A stretch of 13,633 nt of DNA, taken from contig CAWUJS010000056.1 in assembly GCA_963922705.1 (NCBI GenBank), forward strand, positions 1 to 13,633, written 5' to 3'. The position numbers were made by a program, and so were the translations under genes. Under the pieces are notes generated by a model that did not search any database, had not been told where the DNA came from, and saw only the letters and a program-made list of their open reading frames with translations. This document shows, one piece after another, positions 1-7,892 of the stretch. Each line of letters opens with the position of its first letter. The first letter of the stretch is position 1. Origin of the DNA: TMED27 sp963922705 (GTDB lineage: Bacteria; Pseudomonadota; Alphaproteobacteria; Micavibrionales; Micavibrionaceae).

Positions 1-3000
1 ATACAGGCACAGGGCAGAACACAATCTTTACAGATTCTTCTGAATATACAGGAGCCCTCGATATCAATGAGGATAATCTTAAAATTGATGGTGATAATAC
101 CACGATTAACGGTACGATTTTTGTTAATCAATCTAACTTCCATCTTGATCCTGTGACAGTCGACGCGATGGGTGCTGACTTCGGATTGCACGCAGATGGT
201 CTTGGTGCGCTTGGCCTTATTGTTGAAGGGAATACGTTCAAAAACGCCAGCGCTGCGGCAATTTTTGTAAAATCTTTGCAAGCTGGCACCGGTACAATTA
301 TTGATAACACGATTGAAGGCTCCAATAATCGCGGTATTTCAACCGGTTCTTTAAGAAATGGTTACACGCTCAATATCACGAATAATAAAATCGGCTCCTC
401 TTCGGACACAGTTTTCAAAGGGATTCAGCTTAGCCATGTTGACGATGCAACTGTAAATATTAATGGTGGGACGATTGACAGCCACACTGCCACAATTAGC
501 CTTATACAGGGCATAGATGCCGGCGGTGAGGTTAATATTGGCGGTGGTCTTGTTGCGAAAACAACAGGCGATGATGGTATTGAAGCGCATAAACCGATTG
601 ATGCCGATGCTACTTTGAATATCAATGACATAAAACTAACGGCTGCACTTGACGGGATCGAGTTTACAGATGTTGAAGGCACTGTGAATATTGGTAGTGA
701 TTCAACAACAACAAAAATCAAAGCTGGTGGTCATGGTATCAAGTTTAATGAAGGCGTATCAGGCGGCAAAGTTAATATCGATAATGTCAAGATTACAGCC
801 GAATCAAATGGTATTGCATTTTTAAGCTTAAGCCCGAGCCTGAGCAACGGCGCTGATATTGATATCACAGATAACAAAATCAAGTCCGGTGATAACGGTA
901 TCTATTTCGAAGATGAAATCAGTGGCGGGTCAACCGTTGATATTCACGATAATAAAATTAACGCGAACACTAATAATGATGCCGTTGGTGCGGGTATTCT
1001 ATTTGACGGTAAAATTACAGATGCAGACATTAAAATCGGTGATGGCAGCCTGAACAGCGCTGCATCTAACATTATTTCTGTTGCTGAAAATACTGGCGCA
1101 GGCGGATCCTCTGATCTTGATGCAATCCATTTTGCTGACGAGGTTACTGTAGATGCCAAGCTTCTGATTGATGGCAACCGCCTTGGCTATACAAAGAAAG
1201 ATACGCGTTCATCTCTTGCTGATGACGGTATTGAGTTCAAAGGCAAAGTTGTCAGAAATGCAGATGTTCAGATCACAGATAACCGCATTGATGCACTTGA
1301 TGATGGTATACAATTCTCTGGCGGCATTAGCGGAATAGCGAAAGTCACTATTGGCGAAACCCCCGATGACGCAGACGGCAATATAATCTACGCCGGGGAT
1401 AACGGTATTTCATTCTTGAAAAAGACGTCTGGTGATTCTGTCGTTGAGATTACAGAAAACATGATTGAAGCCGAAGATGGTCATGGTATAGCCCACACTG
1501 GCGGCATGAATCGTGCGACATTGAAAATCAATTCCAACCTTAACATCGAGGGCGGACAAGATGGTATTCATGTTAGCGGTGAACTATCCGAAAATGCGAT
1601 TATTGATGTCGATGGCAACGAGAAAATCTTTGGTGGCGATGATGCTGTACATATTGAAGATACAACATCAGGTACAGATGATTCGACAGTCCGTATCATC
1701 AACAACACCGATATTTCTGCTGATGAAGATGGTATCTTTATCAGTAATCTAAACGGTGCTTTGATCGAGAATAACGATATTCATGATACTGGTCGTCATG
1801 GTGTTTATAATAAAAATTCCAACGATACCGGTATCATCAAAAATACATTTGTGAATATTGGCGGTCATGGAACCTTGGTGAACCCGTCAAACAATATCCA
1901 TGTTGTAGAGAACACATTCACAGATATTACCCTTGACGGTGTTAATGTTCGCGGTGGTTTGGATATTCGTATTAAGCACAACTGGTTAACGAATATTGGT
2001 GATGATGGTATTGATGTGAAAGACGCTGATCGCGTGCGTGTTCGCAATAATAGGCTCACGAATATTTATGATGATGGTATCCAAATATTCAATGCAGACG
2101 GGAATATCCCAACCGGTAATGTGCATGTTACGCATAATAGCCTTGAGAATGTCGGGCACGGCTCTGGAAACGGAAACGGTATCTGGCTTAAAAATGTTGA
2201 AACATCACACATTAGCGGAAATGGAAAAGAGGCTGGTCGTCTATTCGAAAACATCGCGGCAGACGGGATCAAAGTCGAAGATTTTGGTCAATCCTGGATT
2301 TCATACAATAAGATCAAGCTAACTGGTGATGATGGCATTGATGTAAGCAATGGTGATTTCGTCTCCATCTATGATAACTATGTCGATCTTTCTGGTTTCT
2401 TGCCTAATAGTTCCGGCCCTATCACAACATTCTTACCGGTCGCCGAGAATACCGAAGTCGGTAGCGATGCAAACGGCATTTATGTTGAAAATGTCGGCGG
2501 TGGTGATTTGCCTCCATTGGCTGCGGAAGGCTCTGAAGATGGTTTTGGAACCAGTAAATACGGCTATAGCGTAGAGATTTACAACAACGAAGTTGCAAAT
2601 TCAGAAGATGACGGTATTCAGGTTGTAAGAGAAGATGAAGTCGCGTTCAAATCTCGCCTGGCAATCATTGCACCATCTGAAGCCGAAGAAGATGAGGCGA
2701 GCTATACTACATATATCGCCGATAACATTGTCGGACATGTTGGCGATGATGGTATTGATGTCGATAATTATGATATCACAATCGCACGTGATAACGCTGT
2801 TTCCCTTGCTGGCGATAAGGGTATCACAATTGATGGCGGTGATTATGGTCGCTACGCAGGTGTTTTTGATAACCGCGTTCTTTTAACGGGTAATGACGGT
2901 ATTCAGGTTGAGAATATCTTTGGCGGTGAGGATATTTTACTTCTAGGCGATAGTGAATACGGTTATGGATGGTCTGTAAATGTATCCGGGAATGAAATTG

Positions 3001-6000
3001 CCTTCACGGGTGATGACGGGATTGAAGTTCGCTATTCCGGCCCATCAAAAATTCACAATAATAAAGTCTTCATGGCGGGTATGGATTATGATGGTAATCT
3101 GGTCGATGCCATTGCGCAAATTAATGACTTTGCAAGTGGCACGTTTAGCCCGCTCGCATTCAAAGCTGCTGCTTTGGAAGCACCGATCACATCCGAATGG
3201 GAAGGTGATTGGGAAGAAGATGACTATGATTACTTCGGATGGAGCTGGGGTGACGGTCACGGCATTAATGTGCATGGCATAGAGGGCGCTTACTACAGCC
3301 CGAATGGCTGGGCAGCGGATATCACGGACAATACTGTTCGTTATACGGGCGGTCATGGTATTCTAGCCGAGGACAATGATCGTACCCGCATTTATAACAA
3401 TACGGATATTCGCTATGCTGGTATTGATTATACAAGCTTCTATGGCGCGGAAAGCATGGCAGAGCTTCTCAATGAAGGACCTTTCCATCGCTCCAATCCG
3501 GGGCGTCGTGATCTTTGGATTTCCGAAGGCAGCATGACGCAGGTTGTTGATGGTTATATTGGTCGCCCAAGCGAAGAGCCGGAAGAGCCTGAATATGGCA
3601 GTTATATCACTGTTGAAAATATCGAATATGATAGCCATGACGGTATTCATGCCGCCGATATTTACGATTATTACGGTGAAGGCATTAGCGATAGTGACTA
3701 TCTCTATGCGCTCGAAATAGAGGGCAATACTGTAAAATTCACAGGCGATGATGGTATCGAAGTGGATGGCGCAGACCGTACTTTAATCGCTGGCAATACG
3801 ATCCGTGATGCCGGTTACGGTATTGAATTCCAGCCTGAGCCAAAACCAGGCCGTGATTACGGTTCCGGTGATTATTACGGCGCGGACGGCATCCATGTTT
3901 CCGGTGTTTCTGCAGCCGTTAGCGGTTCAGGTTCAAGCCCATTTAGAGCGGCTGGTCTTGATGTTTCTGAAAGTGAAGGAGAGCCATCAGAGCTTCCCGT
4001 TCATGAGCAGCCTTTCGATTATGAGCCAGAAGAAAACTATGCGCTTGTTATCCGCAATAACGACATTGAGCGTACAGGTGATGATGGCATTGAAGTGATT
4101 GGTTCCGGTGAAGTTGAAAACGACTTTATTGGCAAGTTCGGTGTAAGCGGCATTGGTGAGCGTGATAGTGAAGATGATTCCCGTTATTATTTCGGAATCA
4201 CAGATCGCGTTCTCATCGCAGAAAACACCATTCGCGAAACAGGCTATTATGAGAATGAAAACCCTGTCATTGATAGCGGTTTGCAAGGCCTTGAATATGG
4301 TTACAACAATGTCGGTGCTGATGGTTACGGTCATGATGGTATTCATGTTCGCAATGTTACCGGCACGACCTATGAAGATGTAAGCGTAAAGCTAGGCCCT
4401 GGCGGTTCTTATAATGCTTATAACAGCTTCTATGGCTATGCTGTTGATGTCATCAAGAATGATGTCCAAAAGACTGGCGATGACGGGATCGAAGTTTTCA
4501 ATTCTGAATCAACTTTGATTGCGAATAACACAATCCGCAAAGCTGGTGTTCAGGAGAAAATTTTCGAAACAGATCTTCGCGCATTTTCAGATGAGTTTTC
4601 CGAAGATATTTATTATGAATATTCTGAAGGCAATACTGATGGGGCGGATTACTTCGGTGCCGATGGTATTCATGTCCGCAATGTCGGCGGTGCAAAGCCT
4701 GACTATGGAACTGATGGTTATGCAGGCCCAGTTGATTTCGAGCCATATTCTGTTGCGATCGTGAATAACAATGTTCAGAAGACCGCAGATGACGGGATTG
4801 AAGTTATCGGGCAAGGACGCATCATTGAAAGAGAGTTGGATGTTAAAAGCCTTTCCGCCCGCATTTCCGAAGATTGGGATGATGAGTATGTTTATCAGTA
4901 TGATGGTACAGGCCGCACATTGATCGTATCGAACGTTGTTCGTGATGCAGGCACATCCACTTTATCATCTGAAGATAATGCCGGCTCGTATGATGGCTAC
5001 GGCGCAGACGGTATCCATGTCCGCGGCGTTGGCGGTTACAGCGAGAGTGAACCCTCTGAGCCAATTGACTCGATCTTGGAAATCAGCGCAAGTGGTGGCT
5101 TTGCTGGTGAATCAGAATTCGATGTTCAGATCATTGGTAATGATGTTGCCCGCGTTGCTGATGACGGGATTGAGGTGAGCACATCCAGTGACACTCCTTT
5201 TGTCATTAACAAAACAAATGTTCTGGTTGATGAAAATGACGTACTCAATTCCGGTGATAACGGTATTGCCCTTGTCACAGGCGGCGCAGGCTTTATCTAT
5301 GATAGCGAAGACAGCTTTGAAGTTTCACTGCTATCATTAGATTCCTCATCCGTCGGCGGCATTATGAATTCCGAGACAAGCAATAATAATGTCGAAAATT
5401 CCGGCAATAACGGCTTGCTTGCTGGCGGTTATAATCATAATGATGTTGTTGTTTCCGGAAACACATTCACCGACAACCCAACAGGTGCACGTTTTGAAAG
5501 CGGCGCGGTTGATCTATCGGATACAGAAAATCCAAATACATTTATCGTAACGCCTGAATTCACCGCTCCAGAAGGTTTTGACTTCGTAACGGGTATGCAG
5601 TTTGAGCTTGCTGGCGCGGTTTCTGCTCCGACAAGTTTGACGATTGTGGATGAAACTCTTGGTACAACTATCTTTGATGGTTATGGCAGTCGCCCAGTCG
5701 GAGAAGCATTTTATGTCCGCTTCGAAGATGGGGCTATCCTTGATGATCTTGGTAATGTAATTGAAATTGATGGTATGTTTGCAAATTGGGATGGTGTCAT
5801 TCCAAACAATCAGCCGAACTTCCTGTTCAATTCCCCTGAACTGCTAGCAATCGAAGCACGTTTATTTGATGCGGATGATGCTGTGGTCAATGGACGCGGA
5901 CAAATCTTCGTTAACCTCGGCGTACCGCTTAACCCTGAAGACTTCCTGCAGGAGCGCGGCTTCGGGCAATTCGGGACATCAGGTCTTGACGTGACAGTAA

Positions 6001-6239
6001 CAGGCCTTCCGCCAATTGACGTTACAGACTTGAATGCTATTCAGCCAGCAGCGGGCGAAGAGGGTGAAACACCTGAAGACCTTGCTAGCATTGAACCTGC
6101 AGCAGGTGGCGAGGAAGCTTCATGTTGGGGCGATGCGATTGACGCAGCAAGCACAGGTGCATCAACTAATTATAGCTATGGAGGCTCGTTTGAAGAAAGC
6201 CTTGCTGATGCGTCCAACTGTTCTTCTACTTTTCAGTAA
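1..6239 (+). CDS. Giant parallel beta-helix repeat exoprotein, 5'-truncated by the window edge
   Basis: The reading frame is open from the first complete codon at position 3, so the GTG at 153 is not the true start and the gene begins upstream. The visible part is 2078 residues. It is made of right-handed beta-helix (PbH1-type) coils, each with an asparagine-ladder strand such as NNTI or GNEI followed by a turn such as TGDDGIEV, ADGIHV or SGDNGI. More than 40 such GI turns occur up to about position 5450. Coils are short and regular up to about 2450. After that many carry acidic, Tyr/Gly- and Pro/Glu-rich inserts. A non-repetitive domain follows (about 5530-6020), then a linker with two PAAG-EE motifs and a C-terminal tail with the only two cysteines (codons 6123 and 6219). 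This composition fits a secreted or surface-attached protein, perhaps a two-partner-secretion (TpsA) adhesin. The N-terminus that would show the secretion route is missing. Polysaccharide-active beta-helix enzymes are an alternative, but I see no catalytic signature. Confidence 0.85.
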   Translation, partial: TGTGQNTIFTDSSEYTGALDINEDNLKIDGDNTTINGTIFVNQSNFHLDPVTVDAMGADFGLHADGLGALGLIVEGNTFKNASAAAIFVKSLQAGTGTIIDNTIEGSNNRGISTGSLRNGYTLNITNNKIGSSSDTVFKGIQLSHVDDATVNINGGTIDSHTATISLIQGIDAGGEVNIGGGLVAKTTGDDGIEAHKPIDADATLNINDIKLTAALDGIEFTDVEGTVNIGSDSTTTKIKAGGHGIKFNEGVSGGKVNIDNVKITAESNGIAFLSLSPSLSNGADIDITDNKIKSGDNGIYFEDEISGGSTVDIHDNKINANTNNDAVGAGILFDGKITDADIKIGDGSLNSAASNIISVAENTGAGGSSDLDAIHFADEVTVDAKLLIDGNRLGYTKKDTRSSLADDGIEFKGKVVRNADVQITDNRIDALDDGIQFSGGISGIAKVTIGETPDDADGNIIYAGDNGISFLKKTSGDSVVEITENMIEAEDGHGIAHTGGMNRATLKINSNLNIEGGQDGIHVSGELSENAIIDVDGNEKIFGGDDAVHIEDTTSGTDDSTVRIINNTDISADEDGIFISNLNGALIENNDIHDTGRHGVYNKNSNDTGIIKNTFVNIGGHGTLVNPSNNIHVVENTFTDITLDGVNVRGGLDIRIKHNWLTNIGDDGIDVKDADRVRVRNNRLTNIYDDGIQIFNADGNIPTGNVHVTHNSLENVGHGSGNGNGIWLKNVETSHISGNGKEAGRLFENIAADGIKVEDFGQSWISYNKIKLTGDDGIDVSNGDFVSIYDNYVDLSGFLPNSSGPITTFLPVAENTEVGSDANGIYVENVGGGDLPPLAAEGSEDGFGTSKYGYSVEIYNNEVANSEDDGIQVVREDEVAFKSRLAIIAPSEAEEDEASYTTYIADNIVGHVGDDGIDVDNYDITIARDNAVSLAGDKGITIDGGDYGRYAGVFDNRVLLTGNDGIQVENIFGGEDILLLGDSEYGYGWSVNVSGNEIAFTGDDGIEVRYSGPSKIHNNKVFMAGMDYDGNLVDAIAQINDFASGTFSPLAFKAAALEAPITSEWEGDWEEDDYDYFGWSWGDGHGINVHGIEGAYYSPNGWAADITDNTVRYTGGHGILAEDNDRTRIYNNTDIRYAGIDYTSFYGAESMAELLNEGPFHRSNPGRRDLWISEGSMTQVVDGYIGRPSEEPEEPEYGSYITVENIEYDSHDGIHAADIYDYYGEGISDSDYLYALEIEGNTVKFTGDDGIEVDGADRTLIAGNTIRDAGYGIEFQPEPKPGRDYGSGDYYGADGIHVSGVSAAVSGSGSSPFRAAGLDVSESEGEPSELPVHEQPFDYEPEENYALVIRNNDIERTGDDGIEVIGSGEVENDFIGKFGVSGIGERDSEDDSRYYFGITDRVLIAENTIRETGYYENENPVIDSGLQGLEYGYNNVGADGYGHDGIHVRNVTGTTYEDVSVKLGPGGSYNAYNSFYGYAVDVIKNDVQKTGDDGIEVFNSESTLIANNTIRKAGVQEKIFETDLRAFSDEFSEDIYYEYSEGNTDGADYFGADGIHVRNVGGAKPDYGTDGYAGPVDFEPYSVAIVNNNVQKTADDGIEVIGQGRIIERELDVKSLSARISEDWDDEYVYQYDGTGRTLIVSNVVRDAGTSTLSSEDNAGSYDGYGADGIHVRGVGGYSESEPSEPIDSILEISASGGFAGESEFDVQIIGNDVARVADDGIEVSTSSDTPFVINKTNVLVDENDVLNSGDNGIALVTGGAGFIYDSEDSFEVSLLSLDSSSVGGIMNSETSNNNVENSGNNGLLAGGYNHNDVVVSGNTFTDNPTGARFESGAVDLSDTENPNTFIVTPEFTAPEGFDFVTGMQFELAGAVSAPTSLTIVDETLGTTIFDGYGSRPVGEAFYVRFEDGAILDDLGNVIEIDGMFANWDGVIPNNQPNFLFNSPELLAIEARLFDADDAVVNGRGQIFVNLGVPLNPEDFLQERGFGQFGTSGLDVTVTGLPPIDVTDLNAIQPAAGEEGETPEDLASIEPAAGGEEASCWGDAIDAASTGASTNYSYGGSFEESLADASNCSSTFQ
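3706..5180 (+). repeat. Four and a half long beta-helix super-repeats with inserted loops
   Basis: Within the giant gene, a composite unit recurs with its GDD/ADD codons starting near 3747, 4080, 4479, 4788 and 5160. The unit lengths are therefore 333, 399, 309 and 372 bases (111, 133, 103 and 124 residues). Each unit reads: a strand like YAVDVIKNDV, the turn (T/V)(G/A)DDGIEV, a strand like RTLIANNTIR-AG, a variable acidic/Tyr-rich insert, then the turn YGADGIHVRNVGG and a second variable insert. The core motifs are conserved while the inserts differ in length and sequence. All spacings are multiples of three, so the units are protein repeats that diverged after duplication. Confidence 0.75.
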
Positions 6240-6268
6240 GTAAACAAAAAGATAAAAAATAAAATTAC

Positions 6269-6297
6269 AAAAGCCCCGGTTTAATACGGGGCTTTTT
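6269..6297 (+). terminator. Rho-independent terminator after the beta-helix gene
   Basis: A perfect 10-bp stem (AAAAGCCCCG at 6269-6278 pairing with CGGGGCTTTT at 6287-6296) encloses an 8-base loop and ends in a T run. It lies 30 bases past the TAA stop at 6237-6239. It should separate the giant exoprotein transcript from the glycerol operon that starts 54 bases further on. Confidence 0.9.
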
Positions 6298-6350
6298 GTA
6301 GCGCTTCTTGTTTTCGATTCTTTTAAGAAATTGCACATTGTTGTATCATT

Positions 6351-7892
6351 ATGGATATGGCTGTTGTTGATTATGATTTATGTGTGATAGGAGGCGGGAT
6401 TAATGGCGTTGGCATTGCGCGTGATGCAGCAGGGCGCGGGCTTAAGGTTTTGCTCTTAGAGGCAGGCGATCTCGGTGGGGCGACAAGCTCAGCAAGTACG
6501 AAGCTTATTCATGGTGGATTGCGGTATCTTGAATATTTCGCGTTTAGGCTGGTGCGTGAATCTCTGGCCGAGCGAGAGCTTTTGCTATTACAGGCGCCGC
6601 ACGTGATTTGGCCGATGGAATTTGTTTTGCTGCATACGCCGGAACAGCGGCCGGCCTGGATGGTGAAAGCGGGTTTGTTCTTGTATGATAATCTTGCTAA
6701 ACGTGAAAAACTTAATAAATCCGGCAGTTTATCTCTGACGATGGATGCGCGTGGTTTGCCTATTCAAGAAGACTATAAGAAAGCGTTTTACTATGCGGAT
6801 TGTTGGGCGGATGACTCGCGGCTGGTTGTTTTAAATGCGATGTCGGCTGCACAAAAAGGTGCAACAATTTTAACGCGACATCAATGCACACACCTAAAGC
6901 ACGATGATAATTGCTGGGCTGTAAGTTTTGAAAATCAAAACGACAGCGATGATGTCCAGACGATTAAGGCGTCTATGGTGATCAATGCGGCGGGGCCGTG
7001 GGTGCGGGATGTTCTGGATAATTCGCAAATATCCCATGAGGATAAAAAGTTGCCGCAAGTCAAGCTTGTCAAGGGCTCGCATATTATCGTGAAGCGACAA
7101 TATGACGGTGAGCATGCCTATATAATGCAGCAGCCGGATCGCCGTATTGTTTTTGCCATACCTTATGAGCATGAATACACATTGATCGGCACGACAGAGG
7201 AAGAGTTCGAGGGGGATCCAAGACATGCGATGATTTCTGAGGGCGAAAAAGCGTATCTGATGCAAGCTTATAATCGGTTTTTTGAAAAGCCGATTTCGAG
7301 CGAAGATATTTTATGGACGTATAGCGGTGTTCGCCCACTTTATGATGAGGGTGATAGCAACGCAACATCTGCAACGCGGGACTATCGCCTTTATGCGCAT
7401 CTTGATTATTCTGCGCCTATGATCTCTGTTTTCGGTGGTAAATTAACAACTTACCGGAAATTAGCAGAAGCTGCGGTAGATAAGATTATGCATCTTGCAA
7501 ATCGTGACTTACCACCATGGACAGGGCATTCAGATACACAGAATATTCTTCCAGGCGGGAATATCTATGAGGGTGATTTTGAAGCGTTTCTGAGTGCGCA
7601 AGGCCATCGTTATCAATGGCTACACGAGGAATTGCTGTATCGCTATTGCCGGAGCTATGGCACTTGTATGGATACGTTTTTGCAAGGCGCAAAGTCAATT
7701 GAAGATTTAGGGCTGGGTTTTGGTTTTGGTATTTATGAAGCTGAGATTTTATATTTGCTGCATTACGAGTTTGCACAAACGGCAGAAGATATTTTGTGGC
7801 GGCGTTCAAAGTTGGGGTTGCATGTTCATGATGATGTTGCGGCTAAAATTAATACTTATATTGCGAACCACCAAAAAGGTCAGAAGATATGA
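6351..7892 (+). CDS. glpD: Aerobic glycerol-3-phosphate dehydrogenase (FAD, quinone-linked)
   Basis: This 513-residue protein oxidises sn-glycerol-3-phosphate to dihydroxyacetone phosphate at the inner face of the cytoplasmic membrane, passing electrons through FAD to quinone. The N-terminal dinucleotide-binding motif is visible at residues 8-30 (DLCVIGGGINGVGIARDAAG). It is followed by the family signatures ATSSASTKLIHGGLRYLE (residues 44-61) and FGGKLTTYRKLAE (361-373), and by the C-terminal helical domain. The length is close to the roughly 500 residues of E. coli GlpD, and similarity as I recall that sequence runs end to end. The start at 6351 has no convincing Shine-Dalgarno, and a second ATG at 6357 is equally possible (see findings). 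The gene overlaps glpK by four bases (ATGA), so the two are almost certainly co-transcribed and translationally coupled. No GlpR repressor gene or clear operator is seen. Confidence 0.97.
   Translation: MDMAVVDYDLCVIGGGINGVGIARDAAGRGLKVLLLEAGDLGGATSSASTKLIHGGLRYLEYFAFRLVRESLAERELLLLQAPHVIWPMEFVLLHTPEQRPAWMVKAGLFLYDNLAKREKLNKSGSLSLTMDARGLPIQEDYKKAFYYADCWADDSRLVVLNAMSAAQKGATILTRHQCTHLKHDDNCWAVSFENQNDSDDVQTIKASMVINAAGPWVRDVLDNSQISHEDKKLPQVKLVKGSHIIVKRQYDGEHAYIMQQPDRRIVFAIPYEHEYTLIGTTEEEFEGDPRHAMISEGEKAYLMQAYNRFFEKPISSEDILWTYSGVRPLYDEGDSNATSATRDYRLYAHLDYSAPMISVFGGKLTTYRKLAEAAVDKIMHLANRDLPPWTGHSDTQNILPGGNIYEGDFEAFLSAQGHRYQWLHEELLYRYCRSYGTCMDTFLQGAKSIEDLGLGFGFGIYEAEILYLLHYEFAQTAEDILWRRSKLGLHVHDDVAAKINTYIANHQKGQKI

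Noticed and set aside
153..155. GTG at 153 as the start of the giant beta-helix gene
   Set aside because: The same frame is open back to position 3 and encodes more of the same repeat-type protein, with no Shine-Dalgarno before 153. The gene simply runs off the left edge.
128..5064. Many antisense and alternate-frame ORFs of 60-120 codons within the beta-helix gene
   Set aside because: They arise from the repetitive GATGATGGTATT-type codons read in other frames. None has a ribosome site or a recognisable domain, and the main frame is clearly coding.
3706..5180. The periodic repeats as a CRISPR array or tandem satellite
   Set aside because: Units vary between 309 and 399 bases, are always multiples of three and lie in a long open frame, so they are protein repeats.
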